Source: Limnoperna fortunei (Eukaryota; Mollusca; Bivalvia; Mytilida; Modiolidae). From it: a DNA stretch of 64,000 nt. Positions within the stretch are counted from its first letter, which is position 1. Every line of letters starts with the position of its first letter. The position numbers and the translations under genes were made by a program. The stretch is from positions 4,924,437 through 4,988,436 of the forward strand of contig OX104124.1 of assembly GCA_944474755.1 (NCBI GenBank), in the 5' to 3' direction. Shown here one piece after another: positions 22,961-34,716 of this stretch. The notes under the pieces were generated by a model, which worked only from the letters and a program-made list of their open reading frames with translations, was not told where the DNA came from and searched no databases.

Positions 22961-25585
22961 GAGTAGACAAAGTGTCTGTTACAGATGTCTGAAGACATTC
23001 CATATAAAATTATAAGGCAGTGTTATGAGTTTAATAAGTATAATTTTGAAAGCATATTTGATACAATACAATTATAAGCGTTCTAAGAATTTAAGCATGG
23101 CTCGTTTTCTTAAAATGACAATGTATACATGTGAAAGCGCAACAGTTATCAGTTCTTCAATGAATATTTCGAGGGTTGTTTACAAAAGATTGCATAATAA
23201 CATGTAGCAGTTTGACATTTGCATAAAAGTTGTTTTAATAAATTTCTTGAAAGAAGTATACGAACAATTTAGTAATTTAAAAACTCTTATGTATTTGAAG
23301 AGAGCTTACTAAAACAAAAAAAAGGACTTCACTTCCCCACTGGAATGATGAAAAGGTGGACAAACTATCATGTGTACCCATTGTGGCATTGTAATTATTG
23401 CAAATGTATAATACACTGTGTCATAAAATCAGTTTCAAATAAAGTGCGGAATATTTTCTTTTATGATAAGGTTCGCAATATCTTATTTAATTAATGACCT
23501 TCAAGTTTTATGCTAACATTTGTTATATTTCTCAAAATTCATTTGGTAGGATATTGCATTATAATTACTTATGCTTAGAAGTCACAACGATTGTGAGTTA
23601 TCATTACGTTTTAAAGTTTACAGAACGTTAACATTTCTGTTTTCAACTGCGACGTGATAAAATTTTCCATTTGAAAATGAAAAAATCGTTGCGTTTATAC
23701 TAAAACATTTTACTAACGGAAATCTAGATTAATTGGTGTATTTAACAGATTATGTGCAAATGCAAGATTATAAATGTTATAATTCAACATCTTATACAAT
23801 ATACATAATATGTAACCCAACTTAAAACACTTACTGATTAGCTCTGAATAATATCACTTGACTTTTATAAATGGTATGTTTTGATAGGCAGTGCCAAAAA
23901 TTTGCATGCAGATGGTGACACAATCGAAACCTGAACCGGTAATTGCGAGACAAATCCTTTTTCACCATCGATATAACCTGATTGACAACTTTAACATTGA
24001 TTATCCTGTTTTTAGCACGCGTGGTCGACAACCGGATACAGTTTTCCATTATTTACACTTACAATTATGGACGAACCCTTTTATTAAAAATAAGGTTATA
24101 AGAAATAACACCATTAAAGAAGCATATTTGGGTTATGTTGATTTGCTCAAATTTATATAACAATTGTTGCATTCTTCATCAGTACATGTATATATCCAGA
24201 ATTTTCACTTGGGCTTCTGAAAGACAACCCACGCAAATCAACAATAATGCATTTCCGATTCTTCACCCTTTTGAAGATGACAGTATAGTATCAGAAACTG
24301 TCATTAAAATCTATTTTTTTTGTTAGCTGAAACAATTTTTGAGTAAAAAACTATCAACATATTAGCGTTGGTGTTAATTATTTGGTGAAAGAAAGTAACT
24401 TAACAAACTTTATAAAACCTTTCTTTTTGAGTTGTTCCTTAATACCAATGTCATTTAACAAAAAAATTTCAAGATGTTTGTACGAACGTAAATAGTTATT
24501 ATTGTTACCGTAATGGAACGTGAATAACAAAAAACATAAAGCTAGTTTGTTCGTTTATTCTGTTTCTAAGTAAAGATTGTTTAGGGGTTTTAAGGTTTTG
24601 TTGTCGTTTTTAAGTGTGTTTTGGGTTTAAGGAATTGTGCCCTTTACTACTCCAATAATATTTAAACTATGTTAACAAATTTTCCCAAACCTTTCGCTAG
24701 AACAAATTTACATCATTTCATATACCACATACCGAACAACCCTTGGAATTCTTTTATATACATGTAAACCTTTCTTAAAAATTGAAATACATAATCAACA
24801 GAGATTAATAGGTTCTTGCATACGTTTTTGGGAAAGACCTGTTGATCTTTAACGAATGATAGACATTTTATGTCTTTTCGCGAGTAAAGCGCAGCAGAAC
24901 GAGTTAAAGTCACAACAAATTTTATATCACGAGTGAAAGATCATACGGGTTTTCCCAAAAGCGCATAAAAGTACATTTTTTTTCCGTAAACCAACAACTT
25001 TCACATCGCTATATCCTATAGATTCACCATTGTTTTAGACTCCATTGTCTCTGACATCCAATCAGAACGCCGGAAACAGGAACGTCTAACAAGAACGTTG
25101 TTATGCTTCCATAAAAACGTTCTTGTTTCTGACGTTTTGATTGGATGACGCAGCAAGTACACATGTGTGTGCGTAAGCTCATCTGTATTGGGTCATATGT
25201 ACCAGAAATCTGCCATTTACGGAAGAAATTAAATTTACATTGTTTTACCAATACTGACATACAAATTAACTCCACAGAAATACAGCTGCAATTTAAAACC
25301 ACATTATCCAAAAAAATCTCAACTGAGACTTCGGTAATGCAATGTAAAATCATTTTTTACATACAAAGTAACTTATCATGACTGAAAGATACATACTAAA
25401 ACCACATCAGCGACTACTAGGACTGATAGATGCATGAACCACCATAAAACACACATATTGTCACGGCTGAGTAATCAGGGATGCAAATCATTTTGCATAT
25501 AATACAATATACTGCGGGACCACGAAGTTTTTACCATTTTCTACGGATTTTACCGAAAATACAGACGTACGCTATAATACATCTA
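22960..25585. repeat. Segmental-duplication block C, copy 2
   Basis: Collinear with 6,640-8,430 and with 51,790-53,290 plus 55,758-56,322. It is interrupted by an insertion at about 24,800-25,228 that neither other copy has. The sequence around 25,490-25,520 (TTTTGCATATAATACAATAT followed by ACTGCGGGACC) is the undisturbed equivalent of the site where an inverted-repeat element starts at 56,323 in copy 3. Confidence 0.85.
24800..25228. mobile_element. Insertion private to copy 2, with internal inverted repeat
   Basis: Defined by comparison with copies 1 and 3, which run straight through. The inserted sequence holds an inverted repeat: ACATCCAATCAGAACG, GAAACAGGAACGT and AAGAACGTT on the left face AACGTTCTTGTTTC, TGACGTTTTGATTGGATGAC on the right, centred near 25,100. 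AATTAA-like bases flank both sides, but I could not fix an exact target duplication. No ORF of note; probably non-autonomous. Confidence 0.6.
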
Positions 25586-25675
25586 ACAAATCTGCAGAAA
25601 TATCAAAAGTGGCGTTACCAATAATTCAAGCATATCAGCTAATAATTATTCATGACGAATTTAATTATTTTATAT

Positions 25676-25930
25676 AATTGATTGTTTGGTTGTTTGAATG
25701 TTGTTTGACGCATCTTCCAGCAGTTCCATCATGGCGTCTAGTTTTTAATATGGAGGAAGCCTGAGAACTCGGTGAAAACACCGACCTTGGGTGGGAAAAT
25801 TGACAATTCTATTCAATTAAGATTGGAGTGAAGAGCAACCTACCAGCATCAAGACTCGAACCCTCAAACTCCGAGTTGACAAACCACATGATCAATAGTA
25901 GACGAACTACCTAACCACTCGGCCACATTG
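25676..25930 (-). repeat. tRNA-derived SINE, best-preserved copy
   Basis: On the minus strand it begins with GTGGCCGAGTGGTTAGGTAG (A box, Leu/Ser type) near 25,928. A good B box (GAGGGTTCGAGTC) lies near 25,860. The 3' body near 25,745-25,690 matches AAACTAGACGCCATGATGGA, and the tail is an ACATTCAAACAACCAAACAA repeat. It lies inside a larger stretch (25,586-26,152) absent from the equivalent point of copy 1 (8,428-8,441), so it inserted after the segmental duplication. Confidence 0.8.
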
Positions 25931-26279
25931 ATATAACTGAAAATCCCTTTTTGTATTAACGATCTAACACGTTGCACGATCTAACACGTTCTATATTAGC
26001 AGATTTTGAAGTCAGAAGTAGGCAACATTACTGACAGATAAAAATTTACAGTTAAATAAGTATATTTTCTATTTTTCAGAATCCATGTTCTTTGCCAGTA
26101 GACTTTATATCATTTAATAAGTGATAGCATTTTACTCGACTGTGATTATTTTCAATGTAGGCAATGACTGTTGCAAATTTATTAGTTTATAACGATATGT
26201 TTGAAAGTGCTATTTTCGCATATTATCAACTAAATTTATGACCAAATTAGATACATACACAGTGTAAGAAGCAACAAAT

Positions 26280-28800
26280 TATCTGATGATAGTTTTGGTT
26301 CCTATTTAAAAAAAAAGTTATTGGCATAAATTTAAAATTGTAAATTCAACCAATGCTGCAATGGCCTTAGAAGCCATTTTGAAAGCGTCAGTTTTGAAGA
26401 ATACATCATAGGTTAATGAATTTTAACAGTCTAGTAAGAAGGCCACTAGCTACTCTTTTAAAAAATACATCCATAATAATGCCTGACAATTTATTTTTAA
26501 AGCCAGAAATCTTTTAAAAAAGTCCCACAGCTATATCTTCCAATGTGGTGTGTAAAAATGAATACGTCCTCACTGTTTGGAAAGATTACTTTTGGGGCAA
26601 TCCTCTAAATGATACAGTTCTGCTTATATGATCAGTCGTTGATGTTATACATATAAACATGATGTACTTGATGATGTTAAAGAAATAAAGCATTTAAAAT
26701 ATTGAACTGTAAGCTATTTTGCGGAACAGTATCATTTTTCAAATAAAATGATATTTTGGACTCCTTCATACTGTTGTAGCTTTTTTGTATTCTTGACGAT
26801 TTTCAATCTGTTTTTGTATTGACCTCCTTATGTTGAGCTATGTAGTTTTATGTATTGGCACACATTTTGATTGAATCCCTATCCATAGTAGACGAACTAC
26901 CTTAACCACTCGGCATTATCGGCTTTACGAAATAGTTTAAACATGTTGGTTTTTATGTTTCAAAACAATGTAAATGTTTCTTCAATGAGGGAAATTATTA
27001 TAATTGTTTATTTCTTTCACTGGCTGACTTGATTTGTATAGTTGAAGTCAACATCATAAAAGTGTGATTGCACTGTCACTAATGGCATACATGCTACTAC
27101 TACTGATATTGATTAATATGTACTGATCAAATAATGCCTAAATAAGCCGTAAATAAATAATGAAAATTTCACCATTAATAAAACAAATAATAAGATGCCC
27201 TAGGGCATATACTGAACAGGGCCTATAATTTTACTTTTGGGGGTCCCAAATCATCATTGGATTATAGTAATATAGTGGCGGATATTATGATAGGGTTAAG
27301 GTTAGTGTATGTTAAGTGTAGTGTTATTCCTTTACTAAAACTAATTAAAAATAAGTTGGAATAATATCTCTACTATTATTATATAAACAGATAGAACAGA
27401 GGATTCCGTAAAACTACTCGCTTTTTGTGGAAAACCATAAATATTTTTAACGACAGCTTTTATATTCAAATCAAAGGTATAGCAAGTGAACCAAACAATT
27501 GAAGTAAACAACGAATGCTTTTGTCTAGGAGAATGGGCAGGAAAGGGTTAATTATTTAAAAGCACTCATATGGGTTCTTTTAAAGATATTAACCCGTTTT
27601 GAAAAAAAAAAAACTAGAATTATCTACACGCAAGACTCGTTACTATATATATGTAAAAGTTTAATAAGCTGATAATTATATTGTTTTTAATATATAACTG
27701 TTTTGTAAGAAATGCGATGTATGTAATAAAGGCTGTACGATGTATCCGCCTATAGTTGCCTGTGGGATTTGTTTGGAAAAGATGCTGATAATAACAAAGT
27801 GAAACATTTTATAAGGTGAATTTGAGAAGGAAATGTTGTAAGGGCTTTACAGTGACATACCTAGCGATACAATGTTAACATAATGTGTGTACATTATTTT
27901 TTCGTAAGAACAAGAAAATCAGAATCAAACGCTGAGCATTTTTACGTTTTTCACTGTTCAATGTAACGGAATTGTCAGAATCGAAATGTTACAACATCAT
28001 TCTAGACTCGCGGCCTCGGTGGCCGAGTGGTTAAAGTAGTTCGTCTACTATTGATCACTTGCTCTTTCACCAATTAAGTTGGGGGTTCAAGTCGGGCAAT
28101 GTGCGACTCCAAAATTGATTGTAAAGGATTGCCAGTTTTCGTACCAAAGATTAGGGAATTTTATTGATACTCCATGTTGCAGCTGAAAAATACCAGTCAA
28201 ACAAGCAAACACACAGATCATTCTAGATTTAGAAATTGAATATCAATCGGAATGAATAAATTAATACATGTATTTAGAATACTTGGTTGATTCACCAAAT
28301 AAGTAAAACATTTTATTATGTGTACTCAAACGTTTGTCTGTTCTCCCTTCTCTAACGAGCATAGTCATTTATGACGCTCAATACAGTATTTTTTTTTACT
28401 TTTAGCCTCCGGACTGTGTACATTGCATTTCTTAAACTTACTGAAAATATTTCGTCATTGACATCAATTCATAGAAGAGTAAATAGTTATCATTTGATTC
28501 AAAACTGGAAACACTTAGGTTTTAAAATAATGGTAATTGCACCATATGAAAATCTGTATACATTGTGTACATGGACAATTGATAAATTAATTAGAGAATA
28601 ATATTTTTGGTGACGTATCATAAAGAAGACACGTAATATGTATGTCGTGTACATGAAAATTTTGAGATTAGCATACCTTTTACGTCAATTTAATCAATGT
28701 GACACCATTTTATTTACTGAAACATCCGATTACCCGGCAAATGCATACACGTGTCAGGAAAAAGCTGGAGTTGATCACGCGAAGTAACCACATAGGATTA
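26280..28800. repeat. Segmental-duplication blocks D and E, copy 2
   Basis: Collinear with 12,880-14,050 and 14,740-16,020; the 0.7 kb between them (14,050-14,740, including an LRR exon) is missing here near 27,395. At its left edge the sequence jumps from the equivalent of about 9,200 to that of about 12,890 within TTATCTGATGATAGTTTTGG, a 3.7-kb deletion relative to copy 1 that also removed the other LRR exon. Confidence 0.88.
28015..28235 (+). repeat. tRNA-derived SINE (orthologous site to 15,023)
   Basis: The head GGTGGCCGAGTGGTTAAAGT is a clean A box. The B box is GGGGGTTCAAGTC, with one departure from consensus. The body GGATTGCCAGTTTTCGTACC matches the copy at 15,023, and flanking sequence matches on both sides, so both descend from one insertion before duplication. 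A copy-specific TTCGTCTACTATTGATCACT links it to the family consensus. Confidence 0.78.
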
Positions 28801-29149
28801 ACACTATGGTTATAAACAGTGGATAACTAACATGCTATATTAGTCTTTCGATCAACGAGGCGAAACTCATTCGTCCAAAATGCGTGAAATAATTCCTTTT
28901 CGGATTATTTTAACATTTATGTATCTAAATGTTCTGTGGAATATCTTTAAACTCAGTTAATATAAAAAAAATTAATATGAGATTTGCAGGCTATTATTGT
29001 AAGTATGCAGTTGTGCCCTTTGACAGAAATGCACACATTTAAATGTAATTTACTTTGCAAATCATAGATGTGCGTTTAGAAAAGAAAAGTGACAATACAA
29101 AATAAAACCTAGAAATTAGCAATCACAATAATCAATATTATCAGAAAGT

Positions 29150-29650
29150 AAAGCATAAAGAAAACCGAATGACAGTTACAAATCCAGATATAAACAAACA
29201 CAACACAAAAGCCGAAGACATAAAACACAGAAAGAGAGTAACCTTAACCCAATAAAAACTATAGGAGCACTCAGGACGACTAAGCAGTGCTTGCCTCTAA
29301 TTAGACACCCGTCGAATTGCTCATTGTCATGTCTAGAGAAAGGTCAAATCCAGGTATAGGAAACACACCCTATGACTACCTACGACTCAGCGAAAATGTC
29401 AGATCGTATTCGAGACACTGATTTCCTATAACTATCAATTAAGTCATGGTGACGACCATAAAACGTCCAGAGAGATAACATCAGGCTAGGTATAACAAAG
29501 CCTTGTTTACGTAGTTTAGCAGTCAACGGCAGGGATCGGTCTAGAAAATCGGAATACCGATCGCAGGGTCTAGAAAAATGTGTATTTGTAAAGAAAAAAA
29601 AGCACGTTGGTAACATATGACAGACATATATAAGCCACAATAAATTCACG
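29150..29650 (-). pseudogene. Family R RT C-terminus and 3' tail
   Basis: Minus strand 29,649-29,380 encodes CDRYSDFLDR, then LTAKLRKQGFVIPSL and LWTFYGRHHDLIDSYRKSVS, ending RIRSDIFAES at a stop. This matches the R RT C-terminus (KLLxQGYxxxxLxxxFxKFYGRxxDLVxKYxxSxxxMxxDxF). The 3' tail follows down to about 29,150 (CTAAGCAGTGCTTGCC, TGGGTTAAGGTTACTC-like). A second copy lies in the same orientation 1.1 kb to the right. 5' truncated. Confidence 0.82.
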
Positions 29651-30149
29651 GTCGACCAGCAATTATATGACTGTATGTGGATTACTGTTGTGTCAATTTG
29701 TTATGATTCTGCATTGAATAGCTATTTTGCATAAGCATAAGCACATATAAATAGTGGTCAACATATACTAGTACTGGTTTAAATGTCTGTGCCCAGACAG
29801 GCCAGTGAACAGATTTGGTAACGGGTAGAGATGAAACTACAGACAAGGGTGACCAGTGAACGGGGACATGAGATAAAGAACATATCTTCACATATAGTCA
29901 GAAACTATCCAATATAACAAATGAGATCAATATTATATTGAGATGATAAATCCCAAAAAGTTAGTACATACGGCGTAGATCAAGGCAAGTTAGTTACAGC
30001 AGAACTTATATAACCAAGTATATAGCACTATCAGACACTTTCAAGAGCAACCTTAATCGAGCAAATACAAAAGAAAATCTGCGTAAACTCTCCTCACGCC
30101 AGTTAATTAGAAATATGTCAATACACAAAAACGATGTGACCCTCAAATA

Positions 30150-30840
30150 TGCACAAAACTGGCCGCTTCCCAGATATTAACAGACACAATGAAATTAATT
30201 TACAAAATATGTCTAGTAGACAGAAACATATAATGTCACAAACAAATGTTAAAACAATAACACAAATACCCAGATACAAAGCATCTTCAGTAAATAACAA
30301 AAATGTACAGAAAGTAGCAAAGAAAACCGACCAAACAACAAGAGCTAAAAACCAATTGACAGTTACAAATCCGGATATAGACAAGCACAACACAAAAATC
30401 AAAAACATAAAACACAGAAAGAGAGTAACCCGAACCCAATAAAAACCATGGGTGCACTCAGGTGCTCCGTTAGCAGTGCCTGCCTCTAATTAGACAACCG
30501 TCGAGTTACTCATTGTCTTGTCTAGGGAAAAGTCAAATCCAGGAATAGGAAACACTACCTAGCGAAAATGTCAGATCGTATTTGAGACACTGATTTCCCG
30601 TAACGATCAATTAAGTCGTGGTGACGACCATAGAATTTTTGGAGATATAACATCAACCTAGGTACACCAAACCCTTGTTTGAGTAGTTTATCAGTCAACA
30701 GCAGTACTCGGGAAGCCTTAAAAGTACAATATTTATGCGCCAGAAAACCAAAATGGAAGGAGCTAAAAGCGTCTTGATATTTTGAAACAGGAAACTGACT
30801 TCCAACTTCCACGTTGCTTGAGGACAACAATACACTTCAG
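30150..30840 (-). pseudogene. Family R RT C-terminus and 3' tail, second copy
   Basis: Minus strand encodes LTDKLLKQGFGVPRLMLY then LQKFYGRHHDLIDRYGKSVS and QIRSDIFAR (30,760-30,555). The tail continues through GAGTGCACCCATGGTTTTTA, GGGTTCGGGTTACTC and CGGATTTGTAACTGTC to about 30,320. Upstream (30,883-30,770) an open frame with CCPQATWKLEVSF may be residual RT, but I cannot place it. Cleanest copy of the C-terminal motif here; the element is 5' truncated and lacks its RT palm. Confidence 0.82.
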
Positions 30841-30879
30841 AAAGATCGAGAGGCCGCAGTGGCCGATTTCGAGTTACAG

Positions 30880-32850
30880 GCAATGAAAGCCGCTAGTGAA
30901 AAGCGTGAAAAATGCAGCGTTGCATCGTTATTCTAATTATGTTAACAAACAAAACAGGTTACATAATGAACGAAATGTCAACATGAACAATTCTAACATA
31001 CATGTAAAAATGCTAACTAACAACATACATGAACACTCTGACCAGACAGGAACACATACAAACCTAAAACCAATGTGTGAATGATTTCGAAGGACATTTA
31101 GAACAACCACATGCTAACATACTTATAAACCATACACCGACAGATACCAACAATATCATTCAGAATAATGGCATTTAATTGTCAAAGTTTCTCTATAAGA
31201 AAGATTTAGTGATATCCGAGCTACTAATAGGTTAACTATCATGGAAGGACACTTTCAAATCTGTTATGCGAACAATTGATGTATTTGCTGTTGTAGAAAT
31301 CAACTTAATGATAAAATGGCTTGAACCAGATTCAGCCAGACAAATCAACAACATCAAAATTTCCAATGCAGGGAAAGCAGCAGTAGATTTAAATACAGCA
31401 TGTGAAATACCTACGCAGCGATCCCCGAAATGGTTGAAACCGCATTTCAAAAAGCCTTCCGCCTTTCCAAAAAATTTCATGAAAGAAAAGGGAGAGTGAC
31501 ATACTTTCTTAAATATGAGCAGCAAAAGAAAAAACAGAGTATTCAGCGCATTTGACCTATTTTGACACCTCAGCAAGGGTAAACCCAACAAGTAGCGATT
31601 TGCCGACAAATATTCAGTCAAAATAGAAGGACACAGTAACTTATAAACAAATTCATGTCTTCTTAATTCCTCCATTCCCATTTATCTGTAATGTCATAAG
31701 TTACATAGCCGCAGAAACTAATTTTTCTTCGATTCAGATTTAGAAATAAACAATTAATCAGACAAACAATTAGAACAAAATCGGCTGTCAACAAGACACT
31801 AATTACTGAACCCAAATAACAACCACAAGTCAGAACTAACGACTCAGTACACAAAAAAGAACATTTGCTCAGTGAGTGTAGAGAATTTAAGCACTTGAAC
31901 ATAACTGATCGGAAGGCTTTACTAAAACAATAATTGAATCTGCTTCAAATGTTTTCATGGAAATCATATATCTCTTAATAGCGACAGGCAAGTTGGGTTG
32001 AGTGTAATAATCACTTAGCTGCCATGCATGTCTTTGATAATCCAAAACCGGAAAACAAACATTCGAATGAATTCAAGTGGAAAATCATTAACTCCGGATG
32101 TACTCAAATCTGCGGTAGTAAAATTATTGGGCAAGTCAGGTGCTAAGATTGTACTAGTCAATATTTACAATGCGTATTTACAAGTACCGCCACAACGTAT
32201 CTACACCATAATAGTAAAACAGAGTAATTGTACACTCGCGAGGATAAAACTGTTAAACATGTTCGATATAAATAGTAATCTAGAACAATACCCCTTGACT
32301 AGTTGTAGTGGACGTTCCACAATGCTTTCGAGAAAAACAAAATGATTCGTTGTTGAGTCGATAAACAGGTCAAATGGTATCAGTTAACATTAATAATTCT
32401 TTAAAATATCATATCCAAACGATTTTCTAGATCGCTGCTATTAACTGACACTTTGTATAAGGGTTGTTGCTTTGGTTGGTCCTAATTTAGTTTGTAGGGA
32501 CTTGAGCTGGGTTCAGTTGAATTAAAACATGGTACAGGGAGGTATATGGTGGTATATAGAAAGTGCGCACTTGTGCATATACACATGTATTATGAACATA
32601 TGGAAAAGGGGTTAATAGCCAAATGATGAAATGTATACTTAGTTGCAAAAAATTATGGTCTTATGTTGATAAAGGACAAGGTAGGATAACCTACTGTCAC
32701 TGGCCCCCTATTTTCGCTAAAAATGAAATGACTACAATCTGTAGATCCTTGTGTTTTTTCAAAGGTACATTATCCCTTCTTACAGAAAATCAATATAACT
32801 TTCTTTTCTTATCATGTAAAATTATTACATGCACCTTACTAAAATAGGCC
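30880..32850. other. Unrecognised stretch with several open frames
   Basis: Holds the longest featureless ORF of the window after the RTs (minus 31,681-31,232, 149 codons), an overlapping plus ORF (31,266-31,499, TACEIPTQRSPKWLKPHFKK) and plus 32,028-32,345 (105 codons, NSSGKSLTPDVLKSAVVKLL). None has a motif I recognise, a Kozak or splice context that convinces me, or a second copy here. The plus-strand frames look slightly more protein-like (charged, few low-complexity runs) and could be a decayed TE ORF. Confidence 0.3.
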
Positions 32851-32905
32851 AATTGTAGTGGACTGTGAAAATCGGTACGTTTTCGTGATTTCGAACACCA
32901 TTTTA

Positions 32906-33012
32906 AATATGAGCGGACGCGTGTACCACGAAGATATTTGACTGTATTATTTGTTGCAAAAACAGTGTTTAATATTTAAAATATATTTGTGGTACACGCG
33001 TCCGCTCATATT
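32906..33012. repeat. Perfect 24-bp inverted repeat, 59-bp loop
   Basis: Left arm 32,906-32,929 (AATATGAGCGGACGC then GTGTACCAC) is an exact reverse complement of 32,989-33,012. Pairing weakens outward into A/T runs. The arms are much richer in G+C and CpG than the surroundings. It looks like a small fold-back insertion or the ends of a tiny MITE. No ORF. Confidence 0.85.
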
Positions 33013-33414
33013 AAAAAATTAATATTTTGTCCCCAAATTCGCGTGATTTTTGTATTGTGCAGCATAGTATGTAAGCCTGCAACCGGACCGGACTTGCATT
33101 TCCGAATCTGCATATACATCCATTTATGCTGGTAATTGTTAAACATTGTTGACAAACATAGATAGAAATGTGTAAAAAATCAATATAGGGATAAATTAAG
33201 TAAATATTTTAAATATTTAACAATTTAAAGGTTTAACAGTAATGAAACAGCTAAATTTTGGTAATAAAATACATCTATCAGGCATGGATATAATTTCTTT
33301 TCCAGATTGATTTTTTAAGTCTTGAAAGATCGTGTCTTTCAAAGCGTAGCTTTTTTAATCATATTTAAAGAGGCAAAGCTGTGAAAAAATTAAGTTGCAG
33401 ACCTAATCGTCCGG

Positions 33415-34560
33415 AAATGGAATATTTAAAGAACGCAATTAGTTCACCGATTGAAATAAATAAAATTACCACAATAATATTTAGCGAATGTGGAAGATAC
33501 GTATAATATGCGCGGAATCACCGGAATGACAAACATCAGAGAAAGTTAGAAGTAATGTAAAGAATTTTCGCTTTGTTTAACTGGTTTGAATACACACGCG
33601 TAAAAACAAAATGAAAAGACTGTTCCAGACATTGTTATTCATGAAAAAATCTTCAGAGATAACACCTTAATATGTCTAAATATATAGATGTTAAAGTTTC
33701 ACCTTTTTATTTTTTTTTTACGTAATAATTATAAATGGTATAAAAACTGGTGTAATCTATCATCAAATATATCACGTCAACAATTTGACGCATAAATAGG
33801 TCTTATTTTCGTAAGGAAACGTTTGTGCATATATGGCGTAATTGGTTAGCTCGCAGATTATACGCATTTTAGATCGCGAAACGCTGGTTCGAGTCCCGAC
33901 GTTTTTCTTTTTTGTTGTTTTTTTTTAAGACTACTTTCATTTGTCACATATGTAGAAAGTTTGTATGATAAATGATAGTGAAGTGTTCAAAAATAGAATA
34001 TTTTAAAGAACACAATTCGTACATGTACGTAAAGGTTGAAAAAATTATGTGTCTAAACTAAGACCGAAAGTGGACGAAACGTATGACACGCGCGAAACAC
34101 ACGTTCCGACGAAGTAAACGTAAAGCATTTAAAAGAATTTAATTTTGTTTCGTTTGTATTCACTCGAACAAAAAACTGATAAGACTGTTCTAGAAGTCAT
34201 TTTTATTGAAGTAAAACATCTTCAGCGATCACATCTCGATATGTCTCAATACATGTTAATTTACACCATTATTTTTATACGCAATAATTAAAGATGTTAT
34301 AAAAACTACTAATCTATTAACAAATATATAACGTCTGCAAAATGACAGTGCCGTAGGCAGCAGAGGATTCTCGGACTAGGAGTACACGTGCAATCAGTGC
34401 ACCCCTTTTGTTTGTTGACGCATAAATAAGTTGCTTTTGAATGAAAATATCTGTGTGTATGTGGTGTTTTTGCTTAACCCGTAGCTTGTGAATATTATAC
34501 ACTGCGAATCGATGGTTCGAATCCCGATGGTCTATGTTTATTTTCTATTTTGCTTCCTTT
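33415..34560 (+). repeat. Tandem pair of ~577-bp units ending in tRNA-like modules
   Basis: Two diverged units start at GAATATTTAAAGAACGCAAT (33,420) and GAATATTTTAAAGAACACAA (33,997). Shared order: AAAGACTGTTCCAGACATT-like, ATATGTCTAAATA-like, ACGTAATAATTATAAATGGT-like, TGACGCATAAATA, then a tRNA-like segment. Unit 1 has A-box-like TGGCGTAATTGGTTAGCTCG (33,834) and B box GGTTCGAGTCC (33,886). Unit 2 has a decayed A box near 34,461 and B box GGTTCGAATCC (34,514). Unit 2 carries an extra 60-70 bp (34,350-34,415). Neither module folds into a credible tRNA. Likely a tRNA-derived repeat in tandem. Confidence 0.7.
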
Positions 34561-34644
34561 TATTAACAGGAAACGTTTTAAACATATATTGGTGTAACAA
34601 CATCGAATGTCAGCGCGAGCATATTCTTTAACCTTGTAAAAGTA

Positions 34645-34700
34645 ATCGTCCGAAACCCACGTCCGGTCGAGAACGCGACCGGACGTGGGTTTCCGACGAT
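34645..34700. repeat. GC-rich hairpin, 24-bp stem, 8-nt loop
   Basis: AAACCCACGTCCGGTC (34,653-34,668) is exactly complementary to 34,677-34,692; the stem extends to 24 bp with one mismatch (ATCGTC on the outside). Loop GAGAACGC. It sits 17 bp left of a MITE whose ends also contain GACCGGT, but it lies outside the MITE's target duplication. Confidence 0.85.
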
Positions 34701-34716
34701 GTGTAAAAGAAGATAA

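Noticed and set aside
30118..30408. Hydrophobic ORF resembling a multi-pass membrane protein
   Set aside because: It lies in the T-rich 3' tail of retroelement family R; the same tail elsewhere is not open.
31232..31681. 149-codon minus-strand ORF, the longest non-RT frame
   Set aside because: No motif, no second copy, and an equally open frame lies on the opposite strand; left as unrecognised rather than called a gene.
33826..33905. Possible tRNA gene (A-box-like and GGTTCGAGTCC)
   Set aside because: The acceptor stem does not pair and the anticodon arm is poor; a paralogous unit follows at 34,454, so it is a repeat module, not a tRNA gene.
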